The notes below the pieces were generated by a model. It was not told the DNA's origin. It was given only the letters and a program-made list of their open reading frames with translations, and did not search any database. A DNA stretch of 64,000 bases from Sphaerisporangium sp. TRM90804 (lineage in GTDB: Bacteria; Actinomycetota; Actinomycetes; Streptosporangiales; Streptosporangiaceae). Made by a program: the position numbers and the translations under genes. The stretch lies in the NCBI RefSeq assembly GCF_029846175.1, contig NZ_JARWAC010000009.1, positions 1-64,000 on the forward strand. The letters are read 5' to 3'. Shown in pieces: positions 32,557 to 40,370 of the stretch (positions are counted from its first letter, which is position 1; each line of letters begins with the position of its first letter).

Positions 32557-32602
32557 CTACCGTCTTAGTCCGAAGCCCCGGGGCGAGTGCCCCGGGGCTT
32601 CG
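32511..32602 (+). promoter_or_regulatory. Thr-responsive transcription attenuator (alternative RNA structures)
   Basis: Four pairings can be drawn. (a) GCGCGCC 32511-32517 with GGCGCGC 32547-32553 surrounds the Thr codons. (b) CGCCGG 32531-32536 pairs with CCGGCG 32545-32550 (protector). (c) UGUCCCGG 32541-32548 pairs with CCGGGGCG 32578-32585 (antiterminator, with G-U pairs). (d) The terminator stem spans 32571-32602. A ribosome stalled on the Thr codons would block (b) and allow (c), preventing (d). Completion of the peptide to the stop at 32554 would cover 32541-32548 and allow (d). Confidence 0.65.
32571..32602 (+). terminator. attenuator terminator hairpin before thrS2
   Basis: CGAAGCCCCGGGGC (32571-32584) and GCCCCGGGGCTTCG (32589-32602) form a perfect 14-bp stem with a GAGT loop. 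No U-run follows, as is frequent in actinobacteria. It lies between the leader stop codon and the synthetase ribosome-binding site (GAGGAG at about 32630). Confidence 0.75.
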
Positions 32603-32642
32603 CCGTGTGGTCACTCGCCCGCGCACCCGCGAGGAGACCACC

Positions 32643-33869
32643 ATGAACGACCACCGCAGGCTCGGCCGCGAGCTGGACCTGTTCGACACCGACCCGCTGA
32701 TCGGGGCGGGGCTGCCGTACTGGCTGCCCGACGGCGCGGCCGTTCGGCACGCCCTGGAGGAGTACGTCCGCGACGCCGAGCGCCGGGCGGGCTACCGGCA
32801 CGTGTACTCCCCCATCCTGGGCAAACGCGAGCTGTACGAGATCTCCGGCCACTGGTCCCACTACAGCGACGACATGTTCCCGCCGATGGACCTGGGCTCG
32901 GAGCAGGTCGTCCTGCGCCCGAGCCTGTGCCCGCACCACGCGCTGATCTACCGGTCGCGCGCCCACAGCTACCGCGAGCTGCCGCTGCGCATCGCCGAGC
33001 TGGGCGGCATGTACCGCTCGGAGCCGTCGGGGGTGCTCGGCGGGCTGAGCCGCGTGCGGGCGATCCAGCTCAACGACGCGCACATCTTCTGCACCCTGGA
33101 CCAGGTGGCCGCCGAGGCGCGCGCGGCCCTGGAGCTGATCGGCCGAGCCTACGCGGCGCTGGGCATCCGCCCGGCCCGCTACCGGCTCTCCCTTCCCGGG
33201 CCGGGCGGCAAGTACGTCGCCGCCCCCGAGATGTGGCGGCGGTCGCAGGCGCTGCTCACCGAGGTCCTGGACGGTTCGGGCGTGGCGTACGAGGCGGTCG
33301 AGGGTGAGGCCGCGTTCTACGGCCCCAAGATCGACGTCCAGATCGCCGACCCGGCCGGGCGCGAGACCACCCTGTCCACCGTCCAGGTCGACTTCCACCA
33401 GCCCGAGCGGTTCGACCTGCACTACATCGGGCCCGACGGCGACCGGCACCGTCCGGTCATGGTGCACCGCAGCGTCATCGGCAGCCTTGAGCGGGCCGTC
33501 GCCCACCTCATCGAGGCGCACGGCGGCGCCTTCCCGGCCTGGCTCGCCCCCACCCAGGTGGTGGTCCTGCCCGTCTCCGGCGCCGAGGGCGAGCGGGCCG
33601 CGGCGCTCGCGCGGCGCTGCGCCGCCCAGGGGCTGCGCGCGCGGGTGGCGGGCCCGGAGGAGGGCACCCTGGGCGCCCGGGTCCGGGCCGCGCGGCTGGT
33701 GCCCTACCAGGCGGTCATCGGCCCCAGCGAGGCCGCCCGCGACGAGGTCGCCCTGCGCCTGCGCGACGGCCGCCGCCTGGACGCCCAGCCCGCCGAAGAG
33801 GCGCTGCGCCGCATCGGCCTGCTCGTCGGGGCGCACCGCACCGACCTATGGGACAGCGCGCCCGCGTAG
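32643..33869 (+). CDS. thrS2: threonyl-tRNA synthetase paralogue lacking editing domains
   Basis: This class II synthetase would attach threonine to tRNA-Thr. Its 408 aa begin directly at the catalytic domain (NDHRRLGRELDLF) and end after the anticodon-binding domain; the TGS and editing domains (about 240 residues in typical ThrRS) are absent. The zinc ligands are all kept: Cys96 (PSLCPHH), His147 (NDAHIF) and His275 (VMVHRSVIGS). Motif 2 is RIAELGGMYRSEPSG...RVR. GAGGAG precedes ATG 32643. A Thr-codon attenuator lies upstream. A full-length ThrRS should exist elsewhere. It may serve as a resistant or stress copy; that is inferred. Confidence 0.9.
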   Translation: MNDHRRLGRELDLFDTDPLIGAGLPYWLPDGAAVRHALEEYVRDAERRAGYRHVYSPILGKRELYEISGHWSHYSDDMFPPMDLGSEQVVLRPSLCPHHALIYRSRAHSYRELPLRIAELGGMYRSEPSGVLGGLSRVRAIQLNDAHIFCTLDQVAAEARAALELIGRAYAALGIRPARYRLSLPGPGGKYVAAPEMWRRSQALLTEVLDGSGVAYEAVEGEAAFYGPKIDVQIADPAGRETTLSTVQVDFHQPERFDLHYIGPDGDRHRPVMVHRSVIGSLERAVAHLIEAHGGAFPAWLAPTQVVVLPVSGAEGERAAALARRCAAQGLRARVAGPEEGTLGARVRAARLVPYQAVIGPSEAARDEVALRLRDGRRLDAQPAEEALRRIGLLVGAHRTDLWDSAPA

Positions 33870-33926
33870 GCGCCGGCGCCCGGCGCCCCGGTTCGGGCGC
33901 CGGCCGCCGGTGCCGCCGGGGGCGGG

Positions 33927-35282
33927 TCAGCCGGCCGTGGTGACGCCGGGCCGAGACCCGCTCCGGTCCAGGCCGAGCTCCTCGGTGGGGGTCCTGTACG
34001 TCTCCGGGGCGGTGGCGATGGCGATGGCGCTGATCGCGCACAGGATGCCGGTGAAGATCGCGACCCCGGCCCAGCCGTGCAGGCCCAGCCAGCCCGACGG
34101 GGAGACGATGCCGGCCGCCGAGGCGACGGCGAAGCCGGCGATCGCGAAGCCGATCTGCGTGCCCACCGCCATGCCGGACATCCGGACCTTGGTGGTGAAC
34201 ATCTCGCCGTACAGGGAGGGCCAGATGCCGTTGGAGGCGCTGTAGACGACGCCGAGGGTGAGGATGCCCACCAGGAAGATCAGGCCGTAGTTCCCGGAGT
34301 TGATCGCGGCCAGGTAGGCGAAGATCATGATCGGGCTGCCGACGGCGCCGATCAGGAACACCGGCTTGCGCCCGATCCGGTCCGAGAGCGTGGCCCACAG
34401 CGGGATGGCGACCAGGGCCACGGCGTTCGCCGCGGTGGCGACCCACAGCATCGTGGACCGGTCGAGGCCCACGTCGTCGCTGGTCGCGTAGTTCAGCGCC
34501 CAGACGGTGAAGATGGTGCTGACGGTGGCGATCAGCGCGCCGCAGACCACGCGCAGCACGCTCGTCCAGTGCTCGCGGAACAGCAGCGACAGCGGCATCC
34601 TGGGCAGCGTGCCCTGGGCGGCCTCGCGGGCGAAGGCGGGGGTCTCCTCCAGCCTGCGCCGGATGATCCAGCCGACCACGGCGACGACCACGCTGAACAG
34701 GAACGGGATGCGCCAGCCCCAGGTCAGCAGCTGCTCCTCGGGCAGGGCGGCCACCGGGATGAACACCATGGTCGCCAGGATCTGCCCGAACTGGGTGCCG
34801 TTGAGGGTGAAGCTCGTGTAGTAGCCGCGGCGGGCGGCCGGGGCGTGCTCCAGGGTCATGGAGTTGGCGCTGGCCTGCTCCCCGGCCGCCGACAGGCCCT
34901 GGCACACGCGCAGGACGACCAGGAGCACCGGGGCGAGCCCGCCGATCTGGTCGCGGGTGGGCAGGCAGCCGATGAGGAAGGTCGACACCCCCATCAGGAC
35001 GAGGGTGAACACCATGATGTTCTTGCGGCCGAACCGGTCGCCGAAGTGCCCGAGGAACAGCGCGCCGACGGGGCGGGCGGCGTAGGCGACGCCGAAGCTG
35101 GCCAGCGACTGGAGCGTCGCGGTGGCCGGGTCGGAGTCGTCGAAGAAGACCTTGGAGAAGATCAGGGCCGCGGCGCTGCCGTAGATGAAGAAGTCGTAGT
35201 ACTCCAGCGCGCTGCCGATCCAGGCCGCGACCGCCGCCTTGCGCGGCGTGCCCTGCGTGGCACCGGGTGGTTGGTCGGTCAT
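33927..35282 (-). CDS. MFS transporter, metabolite:H+ symporter (shikimate-type)
   Basis: This 451-aa transporter has 12 membrane segments and the metabolite-H+ symporter signatures: AAWIGSALEYYDFFIYGSAAALIF at the start, ARPVGALFLGHFGDRFGRKNIMV between helices 2 and 3, and TLSDRIGRKPVFLIG in the second half. It resembles ShiA/KgtP-type carriers. It is divergent from the shikimate dehydrogenase gene and one copy of a shared operator precedes each, so shikimate or quinate/dehydroshikimate uptake is the likely role. Confidence 0.9.
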   Translation of the reverse strand: MTDQPPGATQGTPRKAAVAAWIGSALEYYDFFIYGSAAALIFSKVFFDDSDPATATLQSLASFGVAYAARPVGALFLGHFGDRFGRKNIMVFTLVLMGVSTFLIGCLPTRDQIGGLAPVLLVVLRVCQGLSAAGEQASANSMTLEHAPAARRGYYTSFTLNGTQFGQILATMVFIPVAALPEEQLLTWGWRIPFLFSVVVAVVGWIIRRRLEETPAFAREAAQGTLPRMPLSLLFREHWTSVLRVVCGALIATVSTIFTVWALNYATSDDVGLDRSTMLWVATAANAVALVAIPLWATLSDRIGRKPVFLIGAVGSPIMIFAYLAAINSGNYGLIFLVGILTLGVVYSASNGIWPSLYGEMFTTKVRMSGMAVGTQIGFAIAGFAVASAAGIVSPSGWLGLHGWAGVAIFTGILCAISAIAIATAPETYRTPTEELGLDRSGSRPGVTTAG

Positions 35283-35379
35283 GCCGTGCTCCCTTGCGGC
35301 CGGGGGGTGGAGGTGGGCCTCGTCCCCCTCACGTGCGCCGAGTCACGCGCATACGAGCCCGCCCACCACAAAGGTTCGT

Positions 35380-35396
35380 TACGAACTAGATAGTTA
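35380..35396. promoter_or_regulatory. operator copy 1 upstream of the MFS gene
   Basis: TACGAACTAGATAGTTA. The same 17-mer pattern (TACGAACTAG, two variable bases, AGTTA) occurs inverted at 35517-35533. Copy 1 also sits inside a short perfect palindrome GTTCGT-T-ACGAAC (35374-35386). It is the likely site for the TetR protein encoded at 38260. Confidence 0.65.
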
Positions 35397-35516
35397 ATTA
35401 CAGACGTGTTTCGTCATGGTCCTGTGAGGGATGTCTTGTGTCAAGAGCGCGCCATGAGGCGGTCAACCGGTGGTCACGCGGGCGCTCTTCACTGGCGGCC
35501 CGCCGGGTGCTATTAC

Positions 35517-35533
35517 TAACTCACTAGTTCGTA
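35517..35533. promoter_or_regulatory. operator copy 2 upstream of aroE (inverted)
   Basis: The reverse complement reads TACGAACTAGTGAGTTA and matches the site at 35380-35396 in 15 of 17 positions. It lies about 30 bp before the aroE start, where it would overlap the promoter. Confidence 0.65.
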
Positions 35534-35563
35534 CAGTCGATCCGGGGTGGTGGCACGCGGCAC

Positions 35564-36418
35564 ATGACCTCCTATCTGATCGGCCTGATCGGCGCCGGGA
35601 TCGGTCCCTCGCTCAGCCCCGCGCTGCACGAGCGAGAGGCCGGCCGCCACGGCCTGAACTACGTCTACCGGCTGATCGACATCGACGCGCTCGGGATGGA
35701 CGCCGAGGCGATCGGGGAGCTCGTGCGCACGGCCCGGCGGCTCGGCTTCGACGGGCTCAACATCACCCACCCCTGCAAGCAGACCGTCATCCCCCACCTC
35801 GACGAGCTGTCGAAGGACGCCGCCACGCTGGGCGCCGTCAACACCGTCGTCTTCGACGGCGACCGGGCCGTCGGCCACAACACCGACTGGACCGGCTTCG
35901 CCGAGTCCTTCACCCGGGGGCTGCCCGGCGTCCCGGTGCGCTCCGTCGTGCAGCTCGGCGCGGGCGGCGCCGGCTCGGCCGTCGCCCACGCCCTGCTCAC
36001 CCTCGGCACCGGCGAGCTGGTCGTGGTGGACGCCGAGCCGGGACGGGCACAGGCGCTGACGCGGGCGCTTTCGGCCCGCTTCGGGGACGGCCGGGCCCGC
36101 GCCGCCGGCCAGGAGGAGCTGCCAGGCCTGCTGTCGCGCGCCGACGGCATGGTCCACGCCACGCCCACCGGCATGGCGGGGCACCCCGGCCTGCCGCTGC
36201 CCGCCGGGCTGGTGCACCGCGGCCTGTGGGTCGCCGACATCGTCTACCGGCCGCTGGAGACCGCGCTGCTGCGCCACGCCCGCTCCCTCGGCTGCCGCGC
36301 CCTGGACGGCGGCGGCATGGTCGTCTACCAGGCCGCCAACGCCTTCCGGCTGTTCACCGGCCTTAGGCCGGACGCCGGGCGGATGCTGGCCCACCTCACC
36401 GAACTGGTCGCGTCGTGA
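35564..36418 (+). CDS. shikimate/quinate dehydrogenase (AroE family)
   Basis: This 284-aa enzyme interconverts shikimate (or quinate) and 3-dehydroshikimate (dehydroquinate). The substrate loop is GPSLSPALHE, with catalytic Lys72 (NITHPCKQ) and Asp108 (GHNTDWTGF). The nucleotide loop is QLGAGGAGSA. The C-terminal GGGMVVYQAANAFRLFTG is the usual end. It is clustered with a transporter and a dehydroshikimate dehydratase, so the catabolic direction (QsuD-like) is more likely than biosynthesis. Confidence 0.9.
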   Translation: MTSYLIGLIGAGIGPSLSPALHEREAGRHGLNYVYRLIDIDALGMDAEAIGELVRTARRLGFDGLNITHPCKQTVIPHLDELSKDAATLGAVNTVVFDGDRAVGHNTDWTGFAESFTRGLPGVPVRSVVQLGAGGAGSAVAHALLTLGTGELVVVDAEPGRAQALTRALSARFGDGRARAAGQEELPGLLSRADGMVHATPTGMAGHPGLPLPAGLVHRGLWVADIVYRPLETALLRHARSLGCRALDGGGMVVYQAANAFRLFTGLRPDAGRMLAHLTELVAS

Positions 36419-36430
36419 CAGGAGTACGGC

Positions 36431-38209
36431 ATGCGCAAGTCCATCGCCACGGTGTCGGTCAGCGGCACGCTGACCGACAAGCTGGAGGCGATCGCCGCCG
36501 CCGGCTTCGACGGGGTCGAGATCTTCGAGAACGACCTCATCACCTGCCCCCACTCCCCCGAGGACATCCGCTCGATGGCCGCCGACCTCGGGCTGCGCAT
36601 CGACCTCTACCAGCCGCTGCGTGACTTCGAGGCCGTTCCCGACGCGACGCTGGAGCACAACCTGCGCCGCGCCGAACGCAAGTTCCGGCTCATGGAGCGG
36701 CTGGGCGCCGAGCTGCTGCTGGTGTGCTCCAGCGTCTCGCCCGAGGCCGTGGGCGACGACGAGCTGGCCGCCGCCCAGCTGCGGCTGCTCGCCGGCCGGG
36801 CCGCCGAGCACGGCGTCCGCGTCGCCTACGAGGCGCTGGCGTGGGGGCGGCACGTCAACGAGTACCTGCACGCGTGGCGGATCGTCCGCATGGCCGACCA
36901 CCCCGCGCTCGGCACCTGCCTGGACAGCTTCCACATCCTGTCGCGCGGCTCCGACCCCATCGGCATCGAGGCGATCCCCGGCGAGAAGGTGTTCTTCCTC
37001 CAGCTCGCCGACGCGCCGCTGCTGGCCATGGACGTCCTGCAGTGGAGCCGCCACTACCGCTGCTTCCCCGGCCAGGGGAACTTCGACCTGCGCGGCCTGG
37101 TGCGCCACGTGCTGAACACCGGGTACACCGGGCCGCTGTCGCTGGAGGTGTTCAACGACGTCTTCCGCCAGGCCGACGCCGGCCGCACCGCCAGGGACGC
37201 GATGCGCTCGCTGATCGCGCTGGAGGAGTCGCTGGACCCGCGGGCGCCCGGCCCGGTGGTGCCCACCGGGTTCGCCTTCACCGAGCTGGCCACCGACGAC
37301 GCCGCCCCGCTGGGCGAGGTGCTGGGGGTTCTCGGCTTCTCGCGGACCGGCTCCCACCCCACCAAGCCGGTCGAGCTGTGGGAGCAGGGCGGCGCGCGGA
37401 TCCTGCTGAACGCGACCGGCGCGGCCCCGGCGCTGGCGGCCATCGGCCTGGAGAGCCCCGACCCGGAGGCGTCGGCGCGCCGGGCCGGGGAGCTGCTGGC
37501 GCCGGTGCTGCCCCGCGAGCGGGGCCCGCGTGAGGCGCCGCTGGACGCGATCGCCGCGCCGGACGGCACCCAGATCTTCTTCTGCCGCACCGGCCACCCC
37601 GACCACTCCGACTGGACCGGCGACTTCCCGCGCGCGCCGGCCGGCGACGCCGCCCCCGCCGCCCCGGCGCCGGGCCGGCTCACCCACATCGACCACGTGG
37701 CGCTCGCCCAGCCGTGGCACCACTTCGACGAGGCGTCGCTGTTCTACCGCGGCGTCCTGGGCCTGCGGCCGCTGGAGAGCATGGAGGTGCCCGACCCGTA
37801 CGGGCTGCTGCGCAGCAGGGCGATGTCCAGCCCGGACGGCGCGGTGCGTATGGTGCTCAACCTGGCCCGGGTCGGCGCCCAGCAGGCGCCCTGGCAGCAC
37901 GTCGCGCTGGCCAGCGAGGACATCCGGGCCACCGTCCGGCGCCTGCGCGCCGTGCGCCCGGACCTGCTGCTGCCGATCCCCGGCAACTACTACGACGACC
38001 TGGAGGCCCGGTACGAGATCGGCTCCGAGCCGCGCGAGCTGGGGCTGTTGTACGACCGGGACGAGCACGGGGAGTTCCTGCACCTGTACACGATCACGCT
38101 GGGCAGCATGTTCTTCGAGATCGTCCAGCGCATCGGCGGCTACCGGGGCTACGGCGCCTCCAACGCCCCCATACGGCTGGCCGTCCAGCACGCCAGGACC
38201 CGGCCCTGA
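36431..38209 (+). CDS. qsuB: 3-dehydroshikimate dehydratase fused to a 4-hydroxyphenylpyruvate-dioxygenase-like domain (QuiC/QsuB type)
   Basis: This 592-aa two-domain protein converts 3-dehydroshikimate to protocatechuate. The N-terminal half (1-275) is an AP-endonuclease-2/sugar-isomerase TIM barrel: AAAGFDGVEIFENDLI, CLDSFHILSRGSDP and QLADAPLL carry acidic and His metal ligands. The C-terminal half (about 285-590) is a two-part VOC/HPPD-like region with THIDHVALA and SMFFEIVQRIGGYRGYG; the role of this domain in QuiC1/QsuB is unclear. ATG 36431 lies 12 nt after aroE, in the same operon. Confidence 0.92.
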   Translation: MRKSIATVSVSGTLTDKLEAIAAAGFDGVEIFENDLITCPHSPEDIRSMAADLGLRIDLYQPLRDFEAVPDATLEHNLRRAERKFRLMERLGAELLLVCSSVSPEAVGDDELAAAQLRLLAGRAAEHGVRVAYEALAWGRHVNEYLHAWRIVRMADHPALGTCLDSFHILSRGSDPIGIEAIPGEKVFFLQLADAPLLAMDVLQWSRHYRCFPGQGNFDLRGLVRHVLNTGYTGPLSLEVFNDVFRQADAGRTARDAMRSLIALEESLDPRAPGPVVPTGFAFTELATDDAAPLGEVLGVLGFSRTGSHPTKPVELWEQGGARILLNATGAAPALAAIGLESPDPEASARRAGELLAPVLPRERGPREAPLDAIAAPDGTQIFFCRTGHPDHSDWTGDFPRAPAGDAAPAAPAPGRLTHIDHVALAQPWHHFDEASLFYRGVLGLRPLESMEVPDPYGLLRSRAMSSPDGAVRMVLNLARVGAQQAPWQHVALASEDIRATVRRLRAVRPDLLLPIPGNYYDDLEARYEIGSEPRELGLLYDRDEHGEFLHLYTITLGSMFFEIVQRIGGYRGYGASNAPIRLAVQHARTRP

Positions 38210-38259
38210 TCGCGGCGGCCTAGGATGAAACGGCCGGTCCCGCCGTTCCGTGGAGTCTC

Positions 38260-38922
38260 ATGACCTCGCAGCCCGCCGCCCGCACCACCGGGGAACGCCG
38301 GCGTGACGCCGACCGCACCAGGGCCGAGATCCTTCAGGTGGCCCAGCGCGAGTTCGCCCGCTGCGGTTACGCCGGGGCGCGGGTCGACGAGATCGCCGAG
38401 CTCATCCGCACCACCAAGCGCATGATCTACTACTACTTCGGCAGCAAGGAGGGCCTCTACATCGCCGTCCTCGAGAAGGCGTACTCGGAGGTGCGCGCCG
38501 CCGAGCGCACCGTGGACGTCCAGCACCTGGCGCCCGTGGCGGCGATCCGCACGCTGGCCGAGCTGACCTTCGACCACCACGACGCGCACCGCGACTTCAT
38601 CAAGCTGGTCGCCATCGAGAACATCCACGACGCCGAGCACATCCGCAAGTCGCAGGCGCTGGCCAACCTGGGCACGCCGGTGCTCGACGTCATCTCCCGC
38701 ATCCTGGAGGCGGGGGTGGCCTGCGGCGACTTCTCGACCGAGGCCGACGCCGTCGACGTGCACATGATGATCAGCGCGTTCTGCTTCTTCCGCGTCGCCA
38801 ACCAGCACACCTTCGGCGCCCTGTTCGGCCGCGACATGACCGCCCCCGAGCACCGGGCGAGGCTGCGCGCGATGGTCGGCGAGATGGTGGTGTCCTACCT
38901 GAGGTCCGGCCGCGACCGGTAG
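38260..38922 (+). CDS. TetR-family regulator of the shikimate/quinate operon
   Basis: This 220-aa regulator has helix-turn-helix (TRAEILQVAQREFARCGYAG, ELIRTTKRMIYYYFGSKEGLY) and a C-terminal domain of the NicS/PcaV-like kind (FIKLVAIENIHDAEHI, FCFFRVANQHTFGALFG). It lies 50 nt after the dehydratase, probably in the same transcript. The duplicated 17-bp site between the MFS and aroE genes is its likely target. Confidence 0.88.
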   Translation: MTSQPAARTTGERRRDADRTRAEILQVAQREFARCGYAGARVDEIAELIRTTKRMIYYYFGSKEGLYIAVLEKAYSEVRAAERTVDVQHLAPVAAIRTLAELTFDHHDAHRDFIKLVAIENIHDAEHIRKSQALANLGTPVLDVISRILEAGVACGDFSTEADAVDVHMMISAFCFFRVANQHTFGALFGRDMTAPEHRARLRAMVGEMVVSYLRSGRDR

Positions 38923-38982
38923 CCCAAGGTCCGGCCGGGACCGGTAGCCCCTGCGGGGACGCGGCCGCGCGCGGCGCCGGGG

Positions 38983-39306
38983 TCAGTGCGCCCCGGCGAG
39001 GTTCAGCAGCACCACGCCGCCGATGATCAGCAGGATGCCGCCGACCTTCGCCAGGTTCATGGTCTCGCCCAGGAACAACGCGCCGATCACCGCGATCGCC
39101 GCCGTGCCCACCCCCGCCCACACCGCGTAGGCGACGCCGACCTCCATCTGCAGCTTCAGCGCCCGGGCCAGCAGCGCGAAGGAGGCGACGTAGCCGATCA
39201 CCACCACCACCGACCAGCCCTTGTGGGCGAATCCGTCGCTGAGCTTGAGCGCGGAGGTCGCCAGGACCTCCGAAGCGATCGCGGCGGCGAGCAGCAACCA
39301 CGCCAT
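38983..39306 (-). CDS. small multidrug resistance (SMR) transporter
   Basis: This 107-aa protein has four transmembrane helices. The essential Glu13 is in AAAIASEVLATSALKLSDGF; the GVAYAVWAGVGTAAIAVIGALFLGE segment is the SMR signature. It could export quaternary ammonium compounds (QacE/EmrE type) or guanidinium (Gdx/SugE type); the sequence does not settle this, although KLSDGF favours the drug-export branch. It stands alone. Confidence 0.92.
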   Translation of the reverse strand: MAWLLLAAAIASEVLATSALKLSDGFAHKGWSVVVVIGYVASFALLARALKLQMEVGVAYAVWAGVGTAAIAVIGALFLGETMNLAKVGGILLIIGGVVLLNLAGAH

Positions 39307-39530
39307 CGAACCGGCCTCCTCGTTCCGACCGGCACCATGAACCGGTACAAGCCGGGCCACTGTAGCCGGTGGTCCACGACGGCCCGCACGCGGCCGGCGA
39401 TGCGGGCTTCGCCCACCGCCCGCTCGGTCACCAGGATCCGAACGGCGACCGCGGTGATGCGGCCGGCGGTCCGGCGCCGGGCCGAGCCGGGCGCGAGGAC
39501 TACCCGGTGAAGCGCGGCGGGACCTCCGCG

Positions 39531-40250
39531 TCAGCCGGTGAGGCGGGCGATCAGGCCGGGATGCCCGGCCAGGCCCTTCTGCACCATCGAGTCCACCCAG
39601 GCGTCCGCCGGGCCGACCGTGCTCCAGTCGATGGGGCCGTGCGGCGGCTCGGGGTCGTACTCGATCAGCAACTGGACGAACTGGGCGGTCTGGCGGCCCG
39701 ACAGGCGTTCGGCCAGGTGCAGCGCGAGGTCGATGCCGGCCGACACGCCCGCCGCCGTGACCACCGGACCGTCCTGCACCCAGCGTCGCCGCACCGGCGT
39801 CGCGCCGAGGCGGCTCAGCAACGGCCGGCAGGCCCAGTGCGTGGTGGCCTGGCGGCCCTCCAGCAGGCCGGCCGCGCCCAGTATCAGCGATCCGGTGCAG
39901 ACCGAGGCCATGATCTCGGCGCGGCCGGCGACGTCGCGCAGCCAGGCCAGCAGGTCCTCGTCGGCCATGGCCGTGAAGGTCGGCTCGGTGCCGCCCGGCA
40001 CGATGACGGCGTACGGGTCGCGCACCTGGTCGAAGGTGTGGCTCGCGGTGAGCGACAGCGGGGTGTCGGTGCCCAGCGCCTCCAGCGAGCCGGACACCAC
40101 CACGGGCCGCACCGAGGGGTCGAGCCCGGCGAGCGCCGAGAAGACCTGCAGCGGCCCGACCATGTCGAGCGCGGTGATCCCGGGGTACAGCACGAAGGCG
40201 ATCGTCTTCACGGGTGCGGCGCCGGGCTCCGGCGCGGGTGTGGAAGCCAT
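39531..40250 (-). CDS. DJ-1/PfpI family protein (isonitrile-hydratase-like)
   Basis: This 239-aa protein has the class I glutamine-amidotransferase-like fold: IAFVLYPGITALDMVGPLQVFSAL, VIVPGGTEPTFTA and the nucleophile elbow MASVCTGSLILGAAGLLEG with the reactive Cys. It is related to bacterial isonitrile hydratase and the N-terminal domain of GlxA regulators but has no AraC domain. ATG 40250 is the chosen start; GTG 40211 is an alternative. The gap 39307-39530 shows no gene. Confidence 0.85.
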   Translation of the reverse strand: MASTPAPEPGAAPVKTIAFVLYPGITALDMVGPLQVFSALAGLDPSVRPVVVSGSLEALGTDTPLSLTASHTFDQVRDPYAVIVPGGTEPTFTAMADEDLLAWLRDVAGRAEIMASVCTGSLILGAAGLLEGRQATTHWACRPLLSRLGATPVRRRWVQDGPVVTAAGVSAGIDLALHLAERLSGRQTAQFVQLLIEYDPEPPHGPIDWSTVGPADAWVDSMVQKGLAGHPGLIARLTG

Positions 40251-40370
40251 GCCCCCCACCCTCGTCGCGCGCTCCGGCGCCCGGCAACGACGGGCCTCGG
40301 GCATGTCCGGATTCCTGCGATCCCTGTCCACCCGCCATGGAGCGGGCCACGCGACCGGCGCCCCGGCCCG

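Noticed and set aside
39307-39530. Short minus-strand frame resembling an envelope-stress protein upstream of the SMR gene
   Set aside because: The sequence GRITAVAVRILVTERAVGEARIAGRVRAVV looked structured but has no start, no stop context and no clear family.
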